Of a DNA stretch of 17,126 bases, positions 1-6,466 are shown piece after piece. The stretch's first letter is position 1, and each line of letters opens with the position of its first letter. Position numbers and translations under genes: made by a program. The stretch spans positions 1-17,126 of the forward strand of contig CAAFPB010000091.1 of NCBI GenBank assembly GCA_900764725.1, given 5' to 3'. The notes under the pieces are model-generated. The model worked only from the letters and a program-made list of their open reading frames with translations. It searched no databases and had not been told where the DNA came from. Origin of the DNA: an uncultured Catenibacterium sp. (GTDB lineage Bacteria; Bacillota_I; Bacilli_A; Erysipelotrichales; Coprobacillaceae).

Positions 1-54
1 AAATTATAAAGAAAACAAAGAGATAGAGATATTACTACATTTTTAAAGCAAAAG

Positions 55-102
55 ACCCTTCAAAAAGCGCTGAATATATCGGCATTTTTGAAGGGTTTTT
101 AT
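55..102. terminator. Strong hairpin, terminator-like on both strands
   Basis: A 12-bp perfect stem (55-66 with 85-96) is extended by an inner 5-bp stem (69-73 with 79-83), with a small bulge between them. On the plus strand it is followed by five T (96-100), a good intrinsic terminator for a gene lying off the left edge on that strand. On the minus strand the tail is only TCTTTTGC. There it lies about 20 nt downstream of the predicted start of the leftward promoter at 125-153, so it could act as an attenuator or as the end of a short RNA. Confidence 0.7.
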
Positions 103-124
103 ATGTACAACTGTCAAAGACAGG

Positions 125-153
125 ATTATAAATAGAAATAAGTTTATAGTCAA
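125..153 (-). promoter_or_regulatory. Leftward sigma-A promoter leaving the window
   Basis: On the minus strand TTGACT (148-153) and a perfect TATAAT (125-130) are separated by exactly 17 bp. Transcription would start near position 118 and run off the left edge. The first transcribed bases contain a small hairpin (CTGTC-TTT-GACAG, 111-123), followed by the large hairpin at 55-96. No open frame begins in this window downstream of it, so the target gene is outside. Confidence 0.65.
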
Positions 154-188
154 TAAAGAACTGATGACACAAAACTTACTCTACATAC

Positions 189-217
189 AAAAACTTCCTG
201 ATCTCATGACCAGGAAG
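189..217 (-). terminator. Intrinsic terminator of the NCS2 permease gene
   Basis: On the minus strand, shortly after the permease stop codon, a stem of CTTCCTG (211-217) and CAGGAAG (194-200) with a 10-nt loop is followed by five T. It separates the permease unit from the next promoter to the left. Confidence 0.8.
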
Positions 218-224
218 CATTATA

Positions 225-1556
225 CTATGAATTACTATTTTTTGGTAAGATTAAGTTTAAAACAATTGCGGTAATAGTAGCAAGTACTACTGGAGACTTA
301 CCAAAGATAGTTGTCACCCAAGATGGGAATGAAGCAAGTGCAGCATTGGCCTGAGTAACGCCCATACCAAGTGCAACAGCTAAACCAACGACTGTAGTAT
401 TTCTGAAATCCATTGGATGAGATGCAATTAATTTAATACCTGTCATCGCAATAGAAGCAAATACAGAAACAGTAGCACCACCAAGAACACAATAAGGAAT
501 TGTAGTAAGAAGTGATGAGAACTTAGGAATAAGACCTGCCACTAGGATAATACTAGCAGCAATCCCAAATACCTTCTTAGAAACAACCTTTGTAGAACCA
601 ACAATACCCACATTCTGACTATAAGTTGCAGTTGGTAAACCACCGAAGAATGCGCAGAATACATTAGTTAAACCATAAGCAACAATACCACCATTTAATT
701 CTTCATCAGTAGGCATACGGTCCATGCCACCTGTTGTAGTCGCTGAGAAGTCCCCAATTGCCTGAATAGAGTTAATAGCGAATAATACAGCAATTGCCAC
801 ACATGCTGCTGGATTAAACTTCACACCAAAATGCATAAATTGTGGTAAAGCGAACCATGATGCATTTGCGACAGCAGAGAAATCAATCATACCAAAGCAG
901 AAAGCAATAATATAACCAACAATAATACCAATTAAAATAGAAGCAAGTTTAAAAATTCCTTTACCATAATGATTCAAGAAAGTAACAACAGCTAATGTAA
1001 TAAACGCAATAAGCCAGTTCTGCCAAGAACCATAATTTTTAGAAGCCGCACCACCAGCCATATAATTAATAGCTGTAGGATACAATGATAAACCGATTGA
1101 GAATACTACTGTACCAGTAATAAGTGGTGGGAAGAATTTTCTAATTTTCTTTACAAATAATCCTACAATAACAGCTACAATACCACCAGCAATCTGAGCG
1201 CCTAGAATAGTCGCAATATCAAATTCACCAGCAATTGCCTGCATAGTAGGCAAGTAAGCAAAACTAATTCCCATGATAACAGGTAATCCTGCACCAATCG
1301 CAAGTCTCTTCCCTCTTAATAGTGGGAAAACCTGAAATAATGTAGAGATAGCAGACATAGTCAATGCAGCCTGAATCAGAATAACTGAATCACTTGCTGA
1401 AAGTCCTGCAACTCCCGAAATAATAATAGCAGGTGCAACACATCCGACAACCATTGCCACAACGTGCTGAAGTGCTAAAGGTAAAGCTTGTGATGTAGAA
1501 GGCTTTCCATCTAGTTTAAAAAGTTCTTCTGACATACTAGTTTGATCTTTACTCAT
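225..1556 (-). CDS. NCS2/NAT family purine (xanthine/uracil-type) permease
   Basis: A 443-aa multi-spanning membrane protein of the nucleobase-ascorbate transporter family, expected to import a nucleobase by proton symport. The TM1 region carries the family His in LQHVVAM (His31). The NAT signature QNxGxxxxTK is intact at residues 314-323; Q-N is usual in xanthine/urate members, E-N in uracil members. The TM8 motif reads QAIGD (265-269), with Gln where XanQ has the essential Glu272, and the TM9 position 20 residues before the QN pair is Tyr294 where XanQ has Asp304. Substrate is therefore uncertain. The start is supported by GAGGAGG seven bases upstream. Own promoter at 1594-1622 and own terminator: a monocistronic unit. 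The 5' leader is only about 30 nt, too short for a purine riboswitch. Confidence 0.85.
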   Translation of the reverse strand: MSKDQTSMSEELFKLDGKPSTSQALPLALQHVVAMVVGCVAPAIIISGVAGLSASDSVILIQAALTMSAISTLFQVFPLLRGKRLAIGAGLPVIMGISFAYLPTMQAIAGEFDIATILGAQIAGGIVAVIVGLFVKKIRKFFPPLITGTVVFSIGLSLYPTAINYMAGGAASKNYGSWQNWLIAFITLAVVTFLNHYGKGIFKLASILIGIIVGYIIAFCFGMIDFSAVANASWFALPQFMHFGVKFNPAACVAIAVLFAINSIQAIGDFSATTTGGMDRMPTDEELNGGIVAYGLTNVFCAFFGGLPTATYSQNVGIVGSTKVVSKKVFGIAASIILVAGLIPKFSSLLTTIPYCVLGGATVSVFASIAMTGIKLIASHPMDFRNTTVVGLAVALGMGVTQANAALASFPSWVTTIFGKSPVVLATITAIVLNLILPKNSNS

Positions 1557-1568
1557 ATTTCCTCCTCA

Positions 1569-1580
1569 TTTGTATACAAA
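1569..1580. promoter_or_regulatory. 12-bp perfect palindrome in the permease leader
   Basis: TTTGTATACAAA reads the same on both strands. It lies just downstream of the predicted transcription start of the permease gene and just before its ribosome binding site, where a repressor could act. No known regulator site is recognised, and chance in AT-rich DNA is possible. Confidence 0.3.
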
Positions 1581-1593
1581 AAATACAATTCAG

Positions 1594-1622
1594 ATAATAA
1601 CATGTAATTGTTTATTATGCAA
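1594..1622 (-). promoter_or_regulatory. Sigma-A promoter of the NCS2 permease
   Basis: TTGCAT (1617-1622), a 17-bp spacer and TATTAT (1594-1599) on the minus strand, 38 bp upstream of the permease start codon and downstream of the tsf terminator. Confidence 0.65.
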
Positions 1623-1648
1623 TGTATTTATTATTATAAGAAAATAGT

Positions 1649-1674
1649 AAAAAAAGAAGTACTTATCGTACTTC
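1649..1674 (-). terminator. Intrinsic terminator of rpsB-tsf
   Basis: On the minus strand a 7-bp stem GAAGTAC/GTACTTC (1656-1662 with 1668-1674) is followed by seven T, 17 bases beyond the tsf stop codon. Confidence 0.85.
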
Positions 1675-1690
1675 TTCTTAAAAATCATAA

Positions 1691-2587
1691 TTATTTTTTA
1701 GCAGCAGCCATCTGAGCAGCTACTTCAGCAGCGAAGTCTTCTTCTTTATGTTCCATACCTTCACCAACCATGAATCTAGCCATTTCAACTACTTTACCGT
1801 TACCTAAGAACTGAGCAACTGTTAAATCAGGGTTCTTAACGAATTCCTGGTCAACTAAGCAGATACCCTTTAATTCCTTGTTTAAACGTCCAGCAATCAT
1901 CTTTTCTACGATATTTTCTGGTTTTGGTTTAGCTGATTTAGCATTTTCTTCTAAAGCCTGTTTCTTTAATACTTCTGTTTCCTTAGCGATATGTTCAGCA
2001 GGGATTGCAGATCTGTCAATGAACTGAGGAGCGCTTGCAGCTACGTGCATAGCAACATCTCTAGCCTTTTCTTCATCACTATCAGCAATCTTAACTAAAG
2101 CAGTGATCTTACCACCCATATGAGAGTAAGCACCAAATACTTCGTTTTCAGCCTTAGTCATAACAACAAATCTTCTTAAAGATAATTTTTCACCGATTTT
2201 ACCTGATTTTTCAGCGATTACAGTAGCAAGATCCTTACCTTCTACTTCGATTTTTAAAGCTGCTTCTACATCAGCTGGATTGTTAGCAACGATAGTCTTT
2301 GCAACGTTTGCTACTAATTCCTGGAATTCAGCATTCTTAGCTACGAAGTCAGTTTCAGAGTTAACTTCTACTAAAGTTGCTTTATCACCATCAATTACAA
2401 ATGCAGATAAACCTTCAGCTGCAATTCTATCAGCCTTCTTAGCTGCCTTTGCGATACCTTTTTCTCTTAACCAGTCAAAAGCTTCTTCAATGTTACCGTT
2501 AGTAGCATCTAAAGCCTTTTTACAGTCCATCATACCTGCACCAGTTTTTTCACGTAATTCTTTTACTAATTTTGCACTAATTGCCAT
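1691..2587 (-). CDS. tsf: Elongation factor Ts
   Basis: A 298-aa EF-Ts, the guanine-nucleotide exchange factor that regenerates EF-Tu-GTP in the cytoplasm. The N-terminal UBA-like domain begins AKLVKELREKTGAGMMDCKK (residues 5-24). The EF-Tu-contacting motif TDFVAKN is at 79-85, followed by the two core subdomains. Length is normal for the family. The start ATG has GGAGG nine bases upstream. It follows rpsB by 60 bases, the usual bacterial order, with a hairpin between them that may lower its expression relative to rpsB. Confidence 0.98.
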   Translation of the reverse strand: MAISAKLVKELREKTGAGMMDCKKALDATNGNIEEAFDWLREKGIAKAAKKADRIAAEGLSAFVIDGDKATLVEVNSETDFVAKNAEFQELVANVAKTIVANNPADVEAALKIEVEGKDLATVIAEKSGKIGEKLSLRRFVVMTKAENEVFGAYSHMGGKITALVKIADSDEEKARDVAMHVAASAPQFIDRSAIPAEHIAKETEVLKKQALEENAKSAKPKPENIVEKMIAGRLNKELKGICLVDQEFVKNPDLTVAQFLGNGKVVEMARFMVGEGMEHKEEDFAAEVAAQMAAAKK

Positions 2588-2613
2588 TTGTTTTTCCTCC
2601 GTATTTTTTTATT

Positions 2614-2641
2614 AAAAAGGAGAAAGCATAATGCTTTCTCC
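2614..2641 (-). terminator. rpsB-tsf intercistronic hairpin (partial terminator)
   Basis: A perfect 9-bp stem, GGAGAAAGC paired with GCTTTCTCC (2619-2627 with 2633-2641) around a 5-nt loop, is followed on the minus strand by five T and then AATAAAA. No promoter is visible between it and tsf, so it probably acts as an attenuator or RNA-processing site that lets some transcripts through. Confidence 0.65.
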
Positions 2642-2647
2642 TCTTGA

Positions 2648-3487
2648 TTATGCTTCAGTCTTGTCAGTTCTTGGAGCTTTATTTCTTCTAGGACCGTTCT
2701 TATATCTTGGTCCTCTGTTGTTTTTATTTTCTTCAACGCTTGCAACTGCATCGTTCATTGTTACTTCTTTTTCTTCTTCGTCTTTAACGAATGCTACAGT
2801 AGTAGGTTCACCCTTAGCTTCGCAGATAGCATCAGCCATAGCAGCAACGATTAACTTAACAGCTCTGATTGCATCATCGTTAGCTGGGATTACGTAATCT
2901 ACTTCATCAGGATCACAGTTAGTATCAACGATACCGAATACTGGGATACCTAAGATCTTAGCTTCAGCAACAGCATTGTGTTCAACCTTTGGATCAACTA
3001 CGAATAAAGCGTTTGGTAACTTCTTCATTTCTTTGATACCGCCAAGGTTTCTTTCTAACTTAGCTTTTTCCTTCATAAGAAGAACTGCTTCTTTCTTAGT
3101 ATACTGTTCTAAGCTTCCGTCTTCTTCCATCTTTTCAAGTTCGATAAGTCTCTTGATTCTCTTCTGGATAGTCTTGAAGTTTGTTAGAGTTCCACCTAAC
3201 CATCTAGAGTTTACGAAATAAGAACCAGATCTTTCAGCTTCAGTCTGAACAGCTTCCTGAGCCTGTTTCTTAGTACCAACAAATAAAACCTTACCGCCCT
3301 TTTCAGCGATTTCTTTCATTGCCTGATAAGCTTCATCTAATTTGTCTGAAGACTTCTTTAAGTCAATGATATAGATTCCATTTCTTGATGTAAAGATGTA
3401 TGGAGCCATTTTTGGGTTCCATCTCTTTGTCTGATGTCCAAAGTGAACACCAACTTCTAATAATTTTTTCATTGAAATTACTGACAT
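2648..3487 (-). CDS. rpsB: 30S ribosomal protein S2
   Basis: Ribosomal protein uS2, 279 aa from the start chosen here, binds the 30S head near S1 and the mRNA exit. The diagnostic opening is [20 protein letters not shown], and [13 protein letters not shown] follows in the middle. The frame stays open upstream to an ATG at 3595, but that codon overlaps the predicted -10 box. The ATG at 3485-3487 has GGAGG eight bases upstream and yields the conserved N terminus. The protein is longer than many S2 (about 230-260 aa). The extra part is a basic, low-complexity C-terminal tail (about residues 245-279, rich in Arg, Lys, Asn, Pro), which looks disordered and may contact rRNA. It is the first gene of the rpsB-tsf operon. 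Confidence 0.97.
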   Translation of the reverse strand: MSVISMKKLLEVGVHFGHQTKRWNPKMAPYIFTSRNGIYIIDLKKSSDKLDEAYQAMKEIAEKGGKVLFVGTKKQAQEAVQTEAERSGSYFVNSRWLGGTLTNFKTIQKRIKRLIELEKMEEDGSLEQYTKKEAVLLMKEKAKLERNLGGIKEMKKLPNALFVVDPKVEHNAVAEAKILGIPVFGIVDTNCDPDEVDYVIPANDDAIRAVKLIVAAMADAICEAKGEPTTVAFVKDEEEKEVTMNDAVASVEENKNNRGPRYKNGPRRNKAPRTDKTEA

Positions 3488-3587
3488 GTGTAATTTCCTC
3501 CTTTTTGTTTTTTCCTCCACTATTTCTAACATAGCCCACCAATAAGGCACTCGAACTATGAATCCATAGTGTGTGTATTTCAAACAC
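3488..3587 (-). promoter_or_regulatory. rpsB 5' leader, possible S2-responsive element
   Basis: About 100 nt lie between the predicted transcription start and the rpsB ATG. The leader contains a CTATG-GATT-CATAG hairpin (3556-3569) and two GGAGG motifs in tandem, only the second well placed for translation. Ribosomal protein operons are often autoregulated through such leaders, but I do not recognise a named RNA family here. That role is an inference. Confidence 0.35.
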
Positions 3588-3593
3588 CATGAC

Positions 3594-3622
3594 ATAGTAA
3601 CATAAATTCAAATGAAATACAA
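3594..3622 (-). promoter_or_regulatory. Promoter of rpsB-tsf
   Basis: TTGTAT (3617-3622), a 17-bp spacer and TACTAT (3594-3599) on the minus strand, with an extended TG one base before the -10. It sits between the mreD terminator and the rpsB leader. The -35 is poor, and the TGn motif partly compensates. Confidence 0.5.
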
Positions 3623-3623
3623 T

Positions 3624-3652
3624 AAAAAAGAGAAGAAAAAATTCCTTCTCTT
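3624..3652 (-). terminator. Intrinsic terminator of the radC-mreC-mreD unit
   Basis: An 8-bp stem AAGAGAAG/CTTCTCTT (3628-3635 with 3645-3652) is followed by TTTT on the minus strand. The mreD stop codon lies inside the upstream arm. Confidence 0.75.
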
Positions 3653-4190
3653 AAATATCTTTCATATCAAAATCATTTGGTTCAATATAAATATCAAATT
3701 GTTTATAGACTAGATATACAATTGGTGCAAATGCGATATTCATCACTAATGTTGGAAGATATCTCATTGTCACAAATTGAATGAGTCCAATATAAGTAAA
3801 ACGTGAAATAAGCATCAGCCAATAAACGACAAACTCCTTAAATGTAACAATAAGAATCGCATAAACAAAGAATTCTAAACAAGTCATGTTATCGTTTCTA
3901 TAAATATATGTTCTTACAAATGTAATAGCACAATAAATCAGAATATAGACCGTTAAGGAACTAGAATAACAAACAGTATAATAAAGACCACATGCTGCAC
4001 TAAAGAAAAATCTTTCAGATTTGTCATGAATTGTGATTGTTAATAAGGAAAACATGAGCAATCCAATACATGGAACAAATGTAAGGCCTGAACGATTGAT
4101 ATTAGTAGGAATAAAGAAATTGATGACGCTATCAATCAAATAACAGACAAACATAATCAGGAAATTCTTCAAGATCTGATTATTCTTCAT
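3651..4190 (-). CDS. mreD: Rod shape-determining membrane protein MreD
   Basis: A 179-aa, almost entirely hydrophobic protein with five or six membrane segments and few charged residues, the usual size and profile of MreD. MreD helps tie the cytoplasmic elongation machinery to peptidoglycan synthases. Sequence conservation in this family is low, so the call rests mainly on topology and on position directly after mreC: the mreC stop and this ATG are one base apart (TAA-T-ATG), implying translational coupling. A terminator follows immediately. mreB is not in the window, whereas in Bacillus it lies just upstream of mreC. Confidence 0.8.
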   Translation of the reverse strand: MKNNQILKNFLIMFVCYLIDSVINFFIPTNINRSGLTFVPCIGLLMFSLLTITIHDKSERFFFSAACGLYYTVCYSSSLTVYILIYCAITFVRTYIYRNDNMTCLEFFVYAILIVTFKEFVVYWLMLISRFTYIGLIQFVTMRYLPTLVMNIAFAPIVYLVYKQFDIYIEPNDFDMKDI

Positions 4191-4191
4191 A

Positions 4192-5091
4192 TTAGTTTAC
4201 CCTCTGTACAACTGCTACATAATTCAAAGAATCAAAATTAACTGAAGGTTTAACAGTAACATATTTACCCGATGCATCAGTACCTGCATTAAATCCTACA
4301 ACCTTACCTACTAAGATTCCTTTAGGAGACTTTCCTTTTCCTCCCAAACCACTTGTAGTCACATTTAAACCTTTTTGAATCTTATCCACTGTAGATAAAA
4401 GAGAAACCTTATAAGTGCCAGACTTTACATTATAGCTATTGACTAAACCATAATAAGTATTTTCTCCATCGACAATCATGACAGGAAGCTGGACACTGTT
4501 ATTTTCTGAACAAAGTAATGTCACAGTAGAAGAAATAGTACCTACTTTAGTAACAGTCCCAATCATTCCTTTAGAAGTAATAACAGCCATACCTTTTTGA
4601 ATCTGAGAATTACTTCCCATATTAATCTTCACCTGGTTACTCCAAGATTCAGCATCTCTTTCAATAATAGTTGTATATTTTACTTTATAGTCAGTAGGTA
4701 GAGATTCAATATTTGTAATCTTCTTCATTTCTGACAATTCATTGGATAACACTTCATTCATTGCAAGCTCACTTGCATAATTATCAAGTGAACGTTTCAA
4801 TTTCTTATTTTCACGATAAACAAGCTTAAGATCATGATACTCAGTAAAGACATTCTTTACATAGTTCACTGGTGCCTTAATAACATAATATTCAGCATTT
4901 GCGATTGTATCCTGAAATACGCTTGAAAATGGCAGTTCAGTAATACCTGATACAAGAGCATATACAGATGTCACAATCAACACAACAGTGATTACGATCA
5001 TTCTTCTTGTATGCTTGTTTTTCTTCTTTTTATACAATGACATCACCTCGGTGAATACATTATAATATCTCTTTTTGAAAAATGCAATCAT
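4192..5091 (-). CDS. mreC: Rod shape-determining protein MreC
   Basis: A 299-aa bitopic protein: a basic cytoplasmic N terminus, one membrane helix at about residues 31-50, a coiled coil at about 80-120 and an extracellular beta-rich region to the end. MreC forms the scaffold that organises the elongasome outside the membrane. The C-terminal domain contains family-like GxxGTVTKVG (about 178-187) and GILVGKVVGF (about 258-267) stretches. Start choice is uncertain. The first ATG, 15 bases after the radC stop, has no convincing ribosome binding site. An internal ATG at 5041-5043 (MSLYKKKK) has GAGGTG directly abutting it, which is too close to be ideal. Translation may instead depend on coupling to radC. 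Confidence 0.9.
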   Translation of the reverse strand: MIAFFKKRYYNVFTEVMSLYKKKKNKHTRRMIVITVVLIVTSVYALVSGITELPFSSVFQDTIANAEYYVIKAPVNYVKNVFTEYHDLKLVYRENKKLKRSLDNYASELAMNEVLSNELSEMKKITNIESLPTDYKVKYTTIIERDAESWSNQVKINMGSNSQIQKGMAVITSKGMIGTVTKVGTISSTVTLLCSENNSVQLPVMIVDGENTYYGLVNSYNVKSGTYKVSLLSTVDKIQKGLNVTTSGLGGKGKSPKGILVGKVVGFNAGTDASGKYVTVKPSVNFDSLNYVAVVQRVN

Positions 5092-5106
5092 AAGGAAAAA
5101 CAGTTA

Positions 5107-5784
5107 TTAGATTGAAGAATAGACCCTCTCTGCTTTAAAACTATAATATTGATTTCTTCCAATAATAATATGGTCCACTATATCTACATTCATCATTTTT
5201 CCAAGCTCTATGAGCTTTTGTGTCATATTAATATCTTCAGTAGAAGGATGGGCATCACCTGAAGGATGATTATGGACACAGATGATACTGACTCCATTAA
5301 AAGCAAGTGCTTCTCTAAATATTTCTCTTGCAGATACAATGGACATATTGACACTTCCTACAAATAAGGTCTTTTCCGCAATCAAACGATTATGATTATC
5401 TAAAATCATAATCAAAAAATGTTCCTGTGATAAATGTGACATCTTATTTTCCAAGTGATAAAAAACTTTAGCCGGATTATCATATACTTCATTCATATCT
5501 GTATGCATATTAATTCTTTTAGAGAATTCTAAAGCTGCCATAATACCTATTGCTTTGGCCTTATTAATTCCCTTAAAAGATAATAGCTTCGCAAAAGTAA
5601 TAGAATGAAAACCACTCATTCCATGTATTTCTTTTAATATTGTAGAAGATAAATCTAAAACTGACTGCTCCTTATTTCCCGTTCTTAATAATAACGCAAG
5701 AAGTTCTTCATCCGTCAATGATTCTATACCATTCAAGAGTGCTTTTTCTCTTGGTTGAGAAGCCTGTTCAAGTCCCTTGATCAT
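5107..5784 (-). CDS. radC: RadC-family JAB1/MPN domain protein (UPF0758)
   Basis: A 225-aa protein with an N-terminal helix-hairpin-helix region (about residues 50-85, GINKAKAIGIMAALE) and a C-terminal JAB1/MPN fold. The metal-binding signature is complete: HNHPSGD at 171-177 followed by PS and Asp184. The old DNA-repair assignment is disputed and the true substrate is unknown. A strong GAGGAGG precedes the ATG. The radC-mreC-mreD order is conserved in many Bacillota, and here radC opens the shape cluster. The upstream neighbour, 23 bases away, is a TnpB remnant and not maf or comC. Confidence 0.93.
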   Translation of the reverse strand: MIKGLEQASQPREKALLNGIESLTDEELLALLLRTGNKEQSVLDLSSTILKEIHGMSGFHSITFAKLLSFKGINKAKAIGIMAALEFSKRINMHTDMNEVYDNPAKVFYHLENKMSHLSQEHFLIMILDNHNRLIAEKTLFVGSVNMSIVSAREIFREALAFNGVSIICVHNHPSGDAHPSTEDINMTQKLIELGKMMNVDIVDHIIIGRNQYYSFKAERVYSSI

Positions 5785-5807
5785 AATTTCCTCCTCATAT
5801 TTGATTT

Positions 5808-6212
5808 TTAAGCATATGTTTTTACCACTTTGAATTCAATCCCATGCATTTTACATCTAACTTTCATTCTTATGACAAACTCATAATACTTTTGTAGAAA
5901 CCTTTGATCATTCTCAATAATTATTACAGAAGTCGGATTACTTTTTATTACTACACTAATACATTTATTCATGTATTCGTTATAAACATTATCTAATCTA
6001 TTCTCTATTTTATCTATCTTCTCTAAAAGTTTTTTACTATTATTTGAATTCTGTTCCTTTCTTGTTAGTCGTCTTTTTTGTCTTAATAGTTGCTTTTCTA
6101 ATTTCTTAATATTTTCTAATACATCTACCCTTTGTATGCTTAATCCATTTATTGTGAATATACATTCAACTATATCTAATTCAATTCTTACTACTCTATC
6201 AATTGTTTCCAA
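5808..6212 (-). pseudogene. Truncated TnpB-like (IS200/IS605 OrfB) remnant
   Basis: A 134-aa frame resembling the middle of TnpB nucleases. The basic coiled segment KKLEKQLLRQKRRLTRK (36-52) matches the KLxRxQRRLSRK region. The stretch YMNKCISVVIKSNP then IIIEND (80-102) matches the part ending in the RuvC-II motif IxIEDL. YEFVIRMKVRCKMHGIEFKV (110-129) matches the YEFRxKLxxKCxxxGI region. The N-terminal RNA-binding domains and the C-terminal zinc finger with RuvC-III are absent. The RuvC-I motif GIDLGI has become RIELDI, so the catalytic Asp is replaced by Glu11; Glu100 remains. It cannot be an active nuclease. It nevertheless has a TTG start with AAGGAAGGTG upstream and no internal stop, so a short protein may be made. 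No insertion-sequence ends are visible. The family assignment comes from remembered motif patterns. Confidence 0.65.
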
Positions 6213-6230
6213 TACTCTTCACCTTCCTTA

Positions 6231-6254
6231 TAAATAAGGGTGCGATTCGCACCC
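6231..6254 (-). terminator. Hairpin after the GG-peptide pair
   Basis: GGGTGCG and CGCACCC form a 7-bp GC-rich stem with a 3-nt loop (6238-6254), followed on the minus strand by TTATTTAT. The T tract is interrupted, so termination may be partial. It lies between the second peptide gene and the TnpB remnant. Confidence 0.65.
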
Positions 6255-6262
6255 TTCTCTTC

Positions 6263-6424
6263 TTATTTTCCCCATTCTAACGTGATAAGACGACCTAATC
6301 TGAGACGCCCCTTAGCAGATCTAAGTAGTTTTAATCCAGCAATTCCTAGTAATGCATAAACAATATATGTCAATGCACTACCCCCACAGATCTGTTCCTG
6401 GCTACTAACGGATAATTCGTACAT
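6263..6424 (-). CDS. Small double-glycine leader peptide 1 (bacteriocin-like)
   Basis: A 53-aa open frame missed by size cut-offs. The leader is MYELSVSSQEQICGG. Leu -12, Ser -11, Ile -4 and the Gly-Gly at -2/-1 fit the leader that C39-peptidase ABC exporters cleave. The predicted core (residues 16-53) has a hydrophobic stretch SALTYIVYALLGIAGLKLL and then an Arg/Lys-rich tail ending in LEWGK, net about +6. It is homologous to the peptide encoded just upstream (6467-6619): 27 of 50 ungapped positions are identical, including leader and hydrophobic block. The ribosome binding site GGGAGG lies five bases before the ATG, and a hairpin follows the stop. A class II (two-peptide) bacteriocin or secreted signal is the likeliest role; a non-secreted membrane peptide is the alternative. 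No exporter or immunity gene is adjacent. Confidence 0.75.
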   Translation of the reverse strand: MYELSVSSQEQICGGSALTYIVYALLGIAGLKLLRSAKGRLRLGRLITLEWGK

Positions 6425-6466
6425 ATTTTCCTCCCTTTCTAAAATATTGTAAATGAGACAAATAAA

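Noticed and set aside
1557..1690. Purine riboswitch upstream of the permease
   Set aside because: The predicted leader is about 30 nt and has none of the conserved three-way junction sequence.
2280..2615. Plus-strand open frame of 111 codons opposite tsf
   Set aside because: It lies entirely antisense to the well-supported tsf gene, has no ribosome binding site and reads as a low-complexity Ser/Ala/Phe mirror of the real coding strand.
2631..2897. Plus-strand open frame opposite rpsB
   Set aside because: Antisense shadow of rpsB; low-complexity Leu/Ser composition and no start signal.
3488..3595. N-terminal extension of rpsB to the ATG at 3595
   Set aside because: The codon overlaps the predicted -10 box, the added 36 residues are unlike S2, and the ATG at 3485-3487 has an ideal GGAGG.
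3363..3611. Minus-strand 82-codon frame overlapping the rpsB start
   Set aside because: Overlaps the rpsB leader and first codons in another frame; no ribosome binding site and no recognisable protein.
5808..6212. Complete IS200/IS605 element
   Set aside because: Only the middle of a TnpB-like gene is present; no TnpA, no end hairpins, and both flanks are occupied by other features within a few dozen bases.
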